From NCBI RefSeq assembly GCF_003672135.1, contig NC_039506.1, forward strand, positions 4,712,001-4,776,000: 64,000 bases of DNA. The letters are read 5' to 3'. This document shows, one piece after another, positions 48,804 through 61,300 of this stretch; position 1 is the stretch's first letter; each line of letters begins with the position of its first letter. The position numbers were made by a program, and so were the translations under genes. This DNA is from Ooceraea biroi (taxonomy: Eukaryota; Arthropoda; Insecta; Hymenoptera; Formicidae). A model generated the notes under the pieces. The model did no database searches. It was not told the origin of the DNA and worked only from the letters and a program-made list of their open reading frames with translations.

Positions 48804-50618
48804 TATAACATAATCCAGAAATATATTAAAAATTTTTCTCATTGGATGAAAATTAAGAATATTCAAAACTTGTTCATTATAATTTCGTAAAACGATTAAA
48901 AATATTGAGTCTACATATCTGGTAAGTAATGAAAATTCTTTTTCCAAAAATTCTGACGTTACAATCAATTCTTCTCGAAAGAAATGTGGAGAAACATTTA
49001 GAATGCTCGTGGAACATTTCCCGAACAATGCTGATCTGTCCATTTCGCGATTAATCTGTGAATTATACGCGAATCATACGCTTCTCCTGGACGACTGTAG
49101 ACACGGTGTAAGATGAGTAGATCGTTGCGGGAGATATCGCTTGCCATAAGGCGTTCAAGTTCATTAAGTATCATTCAAGAACGGCACCATTATACGCGCG
49201 CGCGCTCGGTAGGTGCGCGCAATTTCTTCTTTGCGGCGCGCGATCCGGTCGATTCATGCGCACGATGCCGGGATTACGTTCGCAACATTTAGTTTCTTAC
49301 GTTCGATATTTACAAGGATATCTCACGAGAACTGATTCATGGAATAAAGCGCAAACGAAGAACTCCCGATAGGCAAGAGAACATCACCCTAATGAAAACG
49401 TACGATCACAGGATGAAGAAAATTTAAGACGAGAGCTGTCTGTATTCAGCTTACCGCAAGCCGTGTTCTAATTACTTTCTTGATTATTCGGAGAGCTATT
49501 GAAATATTATGATTCCATGTTATTCACAGTGATGCAATTCATTGAAGTCAGTCGACTGGTAAAACTGCTGTGATTATAAATTGCAACACATGAAAAATAA
49601 TCGATTGATCTATATTCGGTCATTCTTTGAATTCTCCAAAGTTCTCAAAAAGAATTTCATTCGTTGCTTAGCAACAAGTGTAAGTGGACAAGTACATTCA
49701 GTTCGGCATAATTTCAAAGAACATTATTTCATAATTCTACCAGAGCATTAAAAAGTCATTAACCGTTATAGAAAATTTAAGACTGACCATACCCAGAGAA
49801 TTAAACAGAGAAGTTTTCACATTTTTTATTTCACAGCTTTATTTTAATTCTTGTAATCGTCTTCAACGTGTAAGAGCCATGCATTGTAAATATTTCATAC
49901 AATGGAGATATAATTATTAAAAGATAAGAGTTACACAAGAGTTCCTTGAAAATTTTTCTTAATTTGTTAAAGAGTTATATGTTAGAGAAAGAAAATTAAT
50001 GTTTTTAAAAATATTGTTAATTATGGAAAAAGCAACGTACATTCTGACATATTATCATCAGTTAGTAATTTTATGTTACTCATCGATGGTCTATATTACA
50101 TATTTGTATTTTCCACCTCGATAACTTTTATCTTACATTGATAACTTAAAGAATTACCTATTGATTACTTTACTTTTCTTCGTAAATTATGTAACTGCTT
50201 ATAATTCATAATTATAGAATTTTAAAAAGATGTTAGAGTGACTTTAAAAGCACCATTATTTAGATAGAACTTAAAATGCTGTGATCGACATTACCGACAC
50301 ATTACATTAGCGATTTGGACCAGATGTGATAAATTATGAAAACTTATCGTTAATACGCATATCTCTCTGAATAATAATTCCAATGTTATTTCGATAATGT
50401 GAAGTATGATAATATATGCAACATTATTCGTTTTCACAGTTGCAACGGAAAGTAAAGAATAACAAATGTATGTAATAAAAATAGCATTCAATTACATCTC
50501 ATATAAAATATTTAAAATGATTAGAATACAGAATGCTTCTCCATCGCCTATTTCCGTGAGATATGATTTCATCGTTTCTTTGATTTTGCACACGAGGTGT
50601 GTGCACATGCCTATGGCA
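48804..50618. other. Non-coding, no gene recognised
   Basis: AT-rich DNA. Short frames are present, but nothing has domain, splice or RNA support. Confidence 0.45.
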
Positions 50619-50799
50619 TGAAATATTTCTTAAAGCATCAGTTTACGAATACATTGTCTCTAGAGTATATTTTACGCTTAGGTATTAAGAAAATATCTTT
50701 TCTATAACTGAAATATTTCTTAAAACAAGCAGCGCATTAATAGATTGCTTGTGGAATACATTTTACGCTCAAGTATTATGAAAATAGTTTTTCAATAAC
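50619..50799 (+). repeat. Two-copy tandem repeat, period about 91 bp
   Basis: TGAAATATTTCTTAAA starts each unit (50619 and 50709). Both continue through TTTTACGCT(T/C)A(G/A)GTATTA to ATAACTGAAA. Moderate divergence between the units points to an old duplication. Confidence 0.7.
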
Positions 50800-53700
50800 T
50801 GAAAGATTTCGTTGTATAATCGGAGCGAGCATGGAAAGCGCATCGTATTCTAATGTTATCCATTTTTGAAATTGCCATGTACAATACAATAACAGATTTT
50901 ACTGGTATAAGAAAGCATCAACAATCTTTAGTTGTTCTTTGCAAATAACGCTATTTTGAGCGAAACTGAGCATCATTTCCAACCTTGGACGCGATAACAC
51001 CACGCAAGTAAGATTTTATATAACGCGTTATTAATCATTATAACAATTTCTGTGTTTAAAATATTTCTGGATATTATTGCGCATACAAGTAAATGTATAT
51101 CCATCTCGATCGTGTTACTTTAATTGAGTATTGTAGAAATTTGAGTACATCAATTTGCGACATAGCTCCGATCATGAATAATTCGATAGCTTTGATTAAC
51201 CACATTTATGCGATATATTTATATAATAGTAAAAATATGATTAATATACACGTAACTTTAAATTTAGCTAAATAAAATTGACTTTATATAAAAATTGTAT
51301 AAAAATTTTATTACCAAGTAGAAAATATTATGAAACTAAATTCATAAATATATTCTGAAATATTTTTCTTCAAGAATCTATTTTACGATATGAAATTAAA
51401 ATTAAAGCAATATTAAAATTATTAATTCATTCAGACACGCGCAATCGTTTCATTACGCTGATTCGCGTTTTAGCGTTTCGCGAAAACCTTGTATCGGGAA
51501 TACCGAATTTTGCGCGCGTCTTACTTAGAACCGTGTCGGGAGTGCCGTATTTCCGCGAGTGCCTGAAGAACTGAGAGAAAAGGAAGAGATATCGGGCGAC
51601 GCCAGAGTAATCATGAGTAATTGATAGATTCATTAAACCGAAGTCGAATTTTCACGGCAAAGATAAATACAACTCTCCTATAACATTCTATTTACTACTG
51701 TCAATGTTGTCGGTAATGTCGATCACGTTATTTTTTAATTCCATTTAAGGGGAATAGCGCTTTCGCGTTGAAATTTAGTATCCTTTTATATAAAAAGTTT
51801 TGATTAAAACTTTAACAAAATTTTTAAAGAAAGCTGCTTATGTCGAGTAATCACATTCCTTATTATTATTATTAATAGTGACTAATTGTGTTATTTTCAT
51901 TTTGAAATAATGTCCAATAATAACGTAAACGAGACACTACATCTTTTTAAATTTCGCTTTAACATATTTTTATGTGCTTTTTCTTGTTCCAAAAATATAG
52001 AGACTTAATAATGTAGCTGCATGCATTGTAAATCTTGTTGCAATGTATGTAACGACTGATTACAAGTACTGATAGTCGGTACAATATCGATACTCGATGC
52101 TCTTACCGTAGCTAGTAAATAAGAAATATCATTTTTGCCATTCTAAGATTATCTTTAGAAAATATGCGTGTACAAAGATCTCTCTTTGTCGTATAGACAT
52201 TATAACACGATTGATATGATAAAATTCGCAAGATAAGATAATCTTACTCTTTATTGATAATCAATACTACGCACACAGTAATTAATACTCAATATCTTGA
52301 ATGTACATCATGTTATTTGCAAAAAAGATATTAAGATTTTTATATCAAAGAATAAATTATACAAAACATCATATTAATTACACAATGCATAATCACTCTT
52401 ATTTTTCTGGTTGAAAAGTCAATGCAATTTAAAAGTTATTAGTACCAGTGTACTAGCATCTTTTGCATCACACAGCTTTGCCACTCTACAAAAGCTAAAT
52501 TCAGTGTTTGCGTATGCGTATCAATGCACGATGGAATTTCTCGAAGTCCATCGCGCATTCATCGACAAAATTGGCCGCCACAACTGGAATTCCCCGCATT
52601 TGGAATCTTGCGCAGTTTCAATGCATCATCGATTTCACACTTCCCTTGTTCATACATACACCGCTTGTGAATTAAACTTTATACACAACACCCACGTACA
52701 CTTGCGAAATCCATCTCGTTATATTTATTTCGAAACAGAATTTATTATACGAATTAATTTCACAAATGTTTACGGTGGAGTTCGTGACTTTATTTAACAA
52801 ATAATTTATTTAACAAATACTTATCGCATATAACAAGAATTTTCGCAGTGTACTTTACTCGTGACGCAATATTTAAGACTAACTGAATATATTATATCTG
52901 GATGGAATTACTGAATATTTATATGAAATAATAGTCATGAAACTGTGAATTCTGGCACTATACTTTACTGGCACGAGTCAGAAATCAGGAATTGTAATAT
53001 AGAAACGCAACAATTATGAAATTAACGCGAGCACCTTTATAGTCGTCAGATGCAAGAAATTTTCATGGTGTTTTGTACCATGGCAAAGCTTACTCTTATA
53101 ATGCTTTTGTTAAGTTTAAAGATTAACTCGTGATGCTTTTCCAAAATGTATTCCGCAATATTTCCACAAATATTATTTCGCAATATTTCTCTGAAATTTA
53201 TTTGCAAAATTATAGCTTTAATTTAACTAGTCTAATTAAACATATTTCTCTTTATATGATATGGATCATTAAACGGTAATGTAATTAAATAAATATAATT
53301 GAGTTCCTTTGTAATTTCACGATACACACCAGTAATGAATAACATAATATAGAGTTCGATCAACGTGTACGTCGTTATTGTAAAGTTTACGTAACTTTTA
53401 AGAATCGCGAGATATGAAATATATATAACAAATTAAAAATAGCAATCGCGAAATTTATTAATGCGTAAACAATTGCAAAATAGACAGGTAGAACTATAAT
53501 ACTCGTACTACTTTGCATTCTATGATGTGATCTCAAATTAAAAATTTATATTTATTCAAGATTTAATCGTGATGTAAACACGTGTTTAGAGAGAATTTAA
53601 AGTTAAAATTGTAACAATGCAAAAATCTGCTAACGCGAATAAAATGTTCTTTAGTTCCGCATAAAAGAGAGAGAGAGAGAGAGAGTATTTGACATGCAAC

Positions 53701-54247
53701 AATTATTTTACTACACATTAGCAACGTTTTAGTACTGTACTTAACTTGTTCAAAAGCAACTTTAATCATTTGTCACGAAACGATCGATGAGTTAAGGCGA
53801 CCTGTAATTGCCTAACGCAAAATAATCATTACACTTTGGAACAATAGCCATCCGGCAAAAATCTCGCTGATCGGAATCATACGTGTTTATTTATTGCATA
53901 TAAAACAATCCAATACTTTTGTTTTTAAAATAAATCGATGCTATATGACAAAATACACAATTTTTAATTGCATTTCGCTGCAACGAAAGAGCTAACACGG
54001 CAATATGAGATATCGTGCGTATCCGCAGGAGAAAACTAAATCATCAAATAAAACAAATCAATGATAACGACATGATGCTACCAGAAAAACGTCTGTCAAC
54101 GAGATATCAGATTAACAGATATATCGTTGCTACAATTCTTGTTTGCAGACATACAATCATAGAATTAATTAAAGCAATTTTTATTTATTTGTTATTCTAT
54201 GAAATAACTAGTTATTATATATAATATCGCTATTATATACTTTAATG

Positions 54248-54289
<42 letters not shown>

Positions 54290-54954
54290 TATAATACGAA
54301 AACAAGAATGTAAATAATATTACCTTTCCACTCGACATAATCCAAGCAGAACAGAATATCACGATGATGTCAATACGATGTGAAAAAATTACTACTAGAA
54401 CTGAATTTTTAACCATTTTTTAGGTTATTTTGCCGTCATTTTCACTTTAATATGACTTTTATTCTGCCTAGGGAGCGTACAGCATGTAGAATCTCGAAGA
54501 TTATCAATCAACTATCAAGCTAAATCGCATTGATTCTAATGAGACGAAACTGCCATATTAATCTTCTACTTATCACTCACTGAACTGCCGAGTGACGCAA
54601 AACAGGATCGGTCAGATTCTGCTGCATCCGGAACAGCAAGATAATCCTGCCGATTAAATTCACTGAATGGCATAATGCAAATGGTAAATGCATGCATTCG
54701 CACAAAGTACGCATACATGAATCTGCGAAGTGAGAATGTAACGAATCTTTAAATATACATACCTTCGAGCTAACGTTATTCGGACGCAAACGGATCCACC
54801 GCTGCCGCATCAAACCTGTCTTTTTTTCGCCAGCGAAATGCCGAAAAAAGAACAGTCACTCTACACTGCGATTGTGCACTGAAGCAATTGCACGATCGTA
54901 CGAATGTATTTTATCCAGTCATTCAATACGTACTGTAACGATCCACTGAAAATA
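50800..54954. other. Non-coding AT-rich DNA, no gene recognised
   Basis: Contains a GA microsatellite (53665-53685) and a pure TA microsatellite (54250-54286). The longest frame, 52411-52797 (128 codons, + strand), has no domain and no splice context that I can support. Confidence 0.45.
54250..54286. repeat. TA microsatellite
   Basis: About 18 uninterrupted TA units in AT-rich intergenic DNA. Confidence 0.95.
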
Positions 54955-56240
54955 TTGGGTCGTCCGGAAAGTTCGTGCCGATTTTTAATAGATGGCGTTG
55001 GAACATGTCTGAATATATCAATGTTATTGAAAACATACGATTTATATACATATACTTAAAGGTGACATTTCAACGCATCTTTAGGAAAAAAGTTGTTTGA
55101 GATAAATTGATTCGTGTCAATTTTGTACTCTTTTGAAGATGGAAGAAAACAAAGAACATTTTAGACACTTGATGCTTTTCTATTACCGGAAAGGCAAAAA
55201 TGCCTCACAAGCAACAAATTCGATATGTTCTGTTTACGGAGAAGGCGCTTTAGCTGAAAGAACCGTACGTAAGTGGTTCGCTAAGTTTAGAGCTGGTGAT
55301 TTTAACCTTAAAGACCAAGAACGCTCGGGCAGACCCTCTACTACTGATGATGACCAAATCAAGACACTGATCGAGAATAACCCACGCTACACGACACGTG
55401 AATTAGCAGAGATACTGAAAATATCGAAAACCACTGTCCACGATCATGTAGTGAAACTTGGTTACGTAAGTCGCTATTATGTATGGGTTCCGCATAATTT
55501 GACCGAAAAAATTTAATGGATCGCATTTCCATCTGCGACTCGCTGTACAAGCGCAACGAAAACGTACCATTTTTGAAGCAATTAGTGACGGGTGACGAAA
55601 AATGGATCATTTACAACAATGTAGAACGAAAAAGATCCTGGGATAAGCGAAATGAACCAGCATTAACCACTCCGAAAGCCGGCCTTCATCCAAAAAAAGT
55701 CATGCTCTGTGTCTGGTGGGATTGGAAAGGAATCCTATATTATGAGCTCCTACCACACAACCAAACGATAAATGCAGATAAGTACTGCTCGCAACTGGAC
55801 GAATTAAAGACAGCGATTCAGGAAAAACGTTCAGAATTAGCTAATAGGAAGGGCGTCGTGTTCCATCAGGACAATGCCAGACCTCATGTTTCTTTGACTA
55901 CCCGACAAAAATTGTTGGAGTTTGGCTGGGATGTGTTACCTCACCCACCGTATTCACCAGACATTGCACCTTCAGACTTTCACTTATTTAGGTCTTTGCA
56001 AAATTCTCTTAGCGGCAAGAACTTCAACTCTTTGATCGACATAAAAAACCACCTTGAGGAGTTTTTCGCCGAGAAACCTAAGAAGTTCTGGGAGAATGGA
56101 ATCTTCCAGTTGCGTGAAAGATGGACAAAGGTTGTGAAACAAAACGGTGCATACATAAGTCAATAAATATTTATCGACATAAAAAAATGTTGCCTTTGAA
56201 TTTTCCTTCAAAATCGGCACGAACTTTCCGGACGACCCAA
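54955..56240. mobile_element. Mariner element (1286 bp), nearly intact
   Basis: TIRs of 31 bp, essentially perfect: TTGGGTCGTCCGGAAAGTTC and onward to CGATTTT on both ends. TA flanks both sides (54953-54954, 56241-56242). It belongs to a different mariner subfamily from the copy at 26871, with different TIRs. The sharp ends and single lesion suggest recent arrival. Confidence 0.96.
55139..56166 (+). pseudogene. Mariner transposase with a single frameshift
   Basis: ATG at 55139. Two overlapping frames, 55139-55518 and 55516-56166, together span a full-length transposase of about 342 residues. The paired-like HTH region comes first, then WVPHNLT. All three catalytic Asp are present: VTGDEKW, HQDNARPH and YSPDIAPSDFHLF, spaced as DD34D. 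The frame breaks at a run of six A near 55507-55512; one base is missing relative to the continuous family reading. This could be a true deletion or a homopolymer sequencing error. If an error, the element would encode a complete enzyme. Confidence 0.92.
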
Positions 56241-56628
56241 TATAATACGTTTAGTGAAGTATCACGTACGCCGCACTCAAAGTTAAACCGCTGCGCAGGA
56301 CGCAATTATGTACTTACACTCCAATTATGTAATTACACTATCTCTACCTTATTATATTATATAATAAGGTCTATCTCCTCATTCAAAATGATCCCATAGG
56401 CACAACCGAGCTCATTTCTGTCCTCATTAACGAATATTGAGAAAATAAAAATTTCTATTTAAAAACTATCTATATATGCATGAATGCGTAAAACTGCACG
56501 ATCGACATCCGGAATATTTAAACTAATTCGTCTTCCGTTTTCGCGTGCTTTTAAAATATTAAGGGACGAAAATGATTAAGAAAGATAGAACGATAGAAGC
56601 TAGCTAAGAGTAACTTTTTATCTAATGA

Positions 56629-56835
56629 GTTTTAAACTCGGAAGGACACCGAAATTCAAAGTGATAATCAAGAATATCCAGCATCAATTTCTGAGCATCG
56701 AAAAACTCGAAATTATATGTGTCTTTATAAAATATGAATTTATATAGAAAAAAAAGAAGAAAAAAAGAATTTATATTGTATGTTTAATTACATTAAGAAT
56801 TGCATTTACATATATTACGTTATTTTATAATTTCC
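56629..56835 (+). repeat. Diverged ~200-bp direct repeat, copy A
   Basis: Shares with 56990-57270 the order AGTTTTAA.CTC, CACCGA.ATTCAAAGTGA, GTGTCTTTATAAAA.TTGAATTTAT, a GA-rich stretch, TTTATATTGTAT and ATATTACGTTATTTTA. Many substitutions and gaps separate the two. Confidence 0.6.
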
Positions 56836-56989
56836 ATGTAATGAAACACATACACTCAAAGCATCGAAAGCTTGTCGATACTTATCGATGCTTTTCAATA
56901 TAACCACTGCGACATCGAAGGATTTCTCTGAATATCATGAAACTGTCGAATTTCATTGTGATGGCATTTGCGATGTCCAGAATCCAGTT

Positions 56990-57270
56990 TTAAGCTCTGA
57001 GGACCACCGATATTCAAAGTGAAAGCCCCTGGGGTGCCGAACGTCAATTTTCGAATATCGAGAAATCCCAAGTTGAATGTGTCTTTATAAAACTTGAATT
57101 TATGTTACAGAAAGAGAAAGAAAGAGAAAGAGAGAAATAATTTATATTGTATTTCTGATTAATTAAATTATTGATTATATTAAAAATTGTACTATAATTA
57201 AATTAATCTGATTACTTAAATTAATGATTATATTAGAAATTATAATTACTAATATTACGTTATTTTACAT
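56990..57270 (+). repeat. Diverged ~200-bp direct repeat, copy B
   Basis: Second member of the pair at 56629-56835, with an expanded AAAGAG tract (57111-57137) and extra AT-rich sequence. It lies about 1 kb upstream of the dynein start. Confidence 0.6.
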
Positions 57271-57750
57271 AATTATATAAAAATAATTTTTTATGTACTT
57301 CATATATTTATATTTATTTTATATATTTTCTATAAGGGAATATATTCCGTCGCCAAGACTAAAAAGTTAAATTTAGCATTCTTGGCGTCCTCACATTATC
57401 TTTATTTTTTAATTTTATCTTTAAGAGATAAATGGATTTATACAAAACACAATCGCGGAAATATATTGCGAGTTTTGTCAATAACGAACTTCACATTTAT
57501 AATAGCAGAATCTGCAATGTGCACGATAATAGTTAGAATATAAATTTTGCTTAATAGCGTTATATAAACGAGCGTAACAATTGCATTTAATAGTCACTTT
57601 AAGTTTGCATTTATTGTAAATATTCCATAATGAGTGTTGTAAATATCCAAGGTACTAAAAGCGGTTATTATTCCGAAATGATCACAGATATCATCTCCAT
57701 AACTATTTCATTTGCATTATGAAAATCAGATCGAACTTAATTAGATAATC

Positions 57751-57960
57751 ATGTCAATCATAATAAATGGCTTAATTAATCGCATAGGCAATACGAGGAA
57801 AGCTGCTCTTCCGCTTACTGTTCCAAGAAGAATCAATATCGCGTCGCAAGTTCTCACGGAACAGCACAGTCCGATTGTGAAAGCTATCGAAATACGGAGA
57901 GCGCCAACTTATCTCAGCACTTCTGAACGATGGATAACGTTTCCTGATGACAAGTCGATC
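57751..57960 (+). other. Possible upstream exon of the dynein gene
   Basis: A 70-codon open stretch from ATG 57751 runs exactly to a strong GTATGT donor at 57961, with protein-like composition. If spliced to an acceptor near 58317 (phase 0, TGGAG before GCT), it would extend the dynein N-terminus. The acceptor is poor and I see no similarity to known dynein N-termini, so this remains a candidate. Confidence 0.3.
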
Positions 57961-58311
57961 GTATGTATATTGCATGATTATTATGCGAAGTTAATTAATT
58001 AATCTTACAATAAATATAAATAAAATAATTAATGCATATTTAAATTATATAATTCATTTTATTATCCCATTGGTTAAAGTAATCTTAATTTGACGATACT
58101 AATTTGAAATGTTTTGAAATTAATTCCTGCTGACAAATTTCAGCATATATATTCATGATATCACGAGATCTAAAATCCGTTTCCGTTAGTTTCATTATTA
58201 CATTTCACTGAAATATCACATAAAAATACGTACTTTTTATGCATAGATTATATTTTAAATGCATTAGATGCATTATATTCGACTATTTTTGATGACTTTG
58301 TATTTCTCTAA

Positions 58312-61300
58312 ATGGAGGCTTTTCCAGCGGAGACATTTTTACCGAAAGTGCAAATGGAGTACAATATTGAGCCAAAAATCCTGCCCCGAAACGTTGAAAT
58401 GGAAAGGAGACGAAGAGAATATAAAAATTTTAAAATTGAAGATGCTTTAGAAGCGGAAGGTGTCAAACCACATGACATGCTGCCACCTGAAAAGATTCGT
58501 CCGTTACTTTCTTACGAAGAGAAATATGATTTATACGTCAGAACGAATTATTTACCGTTGGAACTGTTTGACGACGAAGAATACGACTGCAGGTATGAAA
58601 TATGTATTATCTATTAATTGAGTTTACTATTTCGAAGGCTAATATTACTTTAAATGATATTTCTCAGTTATTTGCAAAGTTATCTGCAAGTATCGAGTAA
58701 AATTACTCACACTCTGCCGTATAAATTAGATATTTAAATTGCAAGGTATATAATAGCAGCAAGAATGTAGAGAGTGGAAGGTTAATGTGATTAAGATTAA
58801 AATTTTGTAGTAAAAAAAAGTGGTGGAGTATAAAAGTATATAAGTTTTGAAGACCGAGAAAGTTAATTAAGTTAGATAAACGGCAGAAAATTAAGGATTG
58901 AGCTTTTAACATAAAATATGTCTATTATTCATTTTCTTAATGCATTATATGTATACAGATTTCATTTAATACATATAGATTTCACTTAATAAATGTTATC
59001 AAAATTAAATAGTATTTATGCATAATTAAATTATTTTATATGTTATGCTATTTAGAATACACATTATGATACATAATTTAATGTGATTACAATTTAAAAG
59101 TGATCGTTTATTATAATTAGTATTAAATTTTTATTTTATACGGAATTATTGAAACCAAATGATAATTTACGTCTAAAGTACCCCCTCCCCTCTCTCTCTC
59201 TCTTTTTCTCTCATGTGAAAGTAAGACGATGATTTATAACAGAGACATGCTTTACTTCTATTACAGCAGCTTCATATGATATGAAATATGTAGCAGTAAA
59301 GTAGAATTAGAGAAGCTTGCAAGTCAAACTCAGTTTCACGTTCTCCGTAAATTCCAACAGAAGTATAGTTTTGTGCTAAGGAATTTGAGTATGAGTAGTA
59401 GGAAGAACAAGAAATATTACAGCATATTGTGAACTGAATATTACTTAAGTGAAGCTTCTGCTTTATAGAAGTTTCTTTACCTTATGTCCATAGATAATTA
59501 AAGGATATTTATGTAACTGATATAAATTTATTTATAATAATAAATTTAAATTGAATATATTAGAAAATAAATATTAAAACTTGTACTTAAAATTTTCATA
59601 TATTACAGAAAACAACAAATGAAATAATTAATATAACTTATACGTTTACACATGTTACAATTTCGTATACTAGTACAACACAGGCGCGCGCTATTTTATT
59701 TTTCAATATTAATAATGTTTTCGACTAATAATATTCATCTATTATTTATTATATGCACAATCATCACACTCTACCAAATTGTTAACCTCCACGCGAAGAC
59801 ATTTAACACGGCTTTTTTAAGAGTGGATTTGGCATATTGCGAAGAGTTTTCGACGATTAAAAATTCTTTAGAAATGAAAAAGTTCTACCCATTAAAATTT
59901 TTTTCTTTTTCCGAGGAGTTCTGTGCTATTTATATTGTTATTTGGCAAATTGCCTAGAGTCCTCGATGATTTAAAATTCGTTAAAACAATAAATGAAAAA
60001 GTTCTACCCTTAGAAATTTTTTCTTTTTCCGAGCAGTTCTGAGTTGTTGATATTATTTTTTATATTGCCTAGAGTTCTCTGCTATTGAAAATACCGTAAA
60101 CTCAGAAATGAAAAAGTTCTAGCCCTAAGAAATTTTTTCTTTTTCCGAGCAGTTCTGAGTTGTTGATATTATTTTTTATATTGCCTAGAGTTCTCTGCTA
60201 TTAAAAATACCGTAAACTCAGAAATGAAAAAGTTCTAGCCCTAAGAAATTTTTTCTTTTTCCGAGCAGTTCTGAGTTGTTGATATCATTATTTTTTATAT
60301 TGCCTAGAGTTATAGGTCTAGAGTCATATTTTTGCGATTAAATTACACATTTTGCACAAGTTTGCAACAATGCGATCTTATTATGATAAGATAATTTATT
60401 ATGCTGAGAATGAAATTTTCGATATATTATACTATTTTTACAATTAATTGGTAATATGTAAAATTTTATTTCTGCAATCTTTTATCTCAGGACAGTGGAT
60501 GATTGGATAAATCTCGGCGTCATCGACGGCGTCCGTTATCCCATACCAGCTACAGTATTTGTTGAAAAGGCCATGCGCAAGGAACGAATATTCGATCGCA
60601 ACAAGGAATTGCTGAGCGATTTATTTGGCTGGTTTCATGCCGCCGTTACAGATTACGACGACGAAAAGAGGGTCTGGACCGTTGTCATTCTGGATGGTTT
60701 AAAGCGAAAATTCCATCTACCTAGAATTTACATTCGGTTCTTCGCAGAAGATCCGAGAAAATTTGTCCAGAGGATAGCTACTGCTGTTAAACAAAGACAA
60801 ATAGCTGAAAATATCATTAGGTTGATTTAAAAATTTGAATATTATTTAACTTAAAAAACTGTTATGTAAAAATAACCTACTTTCAAGACTAAAACTACAA
60901 TAAGGACAGGTTTTATGCTACCAGAATAATTTAGTTAATTATCGTTTAATTGTAATAGGAATTTTGATATCAATAAGAAATTGTTCAGCATTATATTCAG
61001 CATTACATAGTAAAGATGATGGTCTCTCCTATCTCGCGATATTTGAGCTCTGTTTAAACTATATGCAGATACCAGTTTTACTTGGATTGTATGCAAGTAG
61101 AAGGCATGCCGACACTTGATGAAAAGCAGCAAGAAGTTATAATCCTCTCGGTTACTCGACATACTTCCATGAAATATAAACTTAAACATCTTTCTGATGT
61201 AAGTACATAATTGCTTACTGTCTATTTTGCTTAATATCGATTAAATATCGATTTTTAACTTAACATTTCTAGTTAATAGATGAAATCGTTTTGGAGTATA

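Noticed and set aside
52411..52797. 128-codon frame in AT-rich intergenic DNA
   Set aside because: No domain, no splice context and no coding bias that I could see; long for AT-rich DNA but unsupported.
59833..60310. Regular repeats considered as a CRISPR array
   Set aside because: Eukaryotic intron; the units are contiguous 116-bp tandem repeats without unique spacers.
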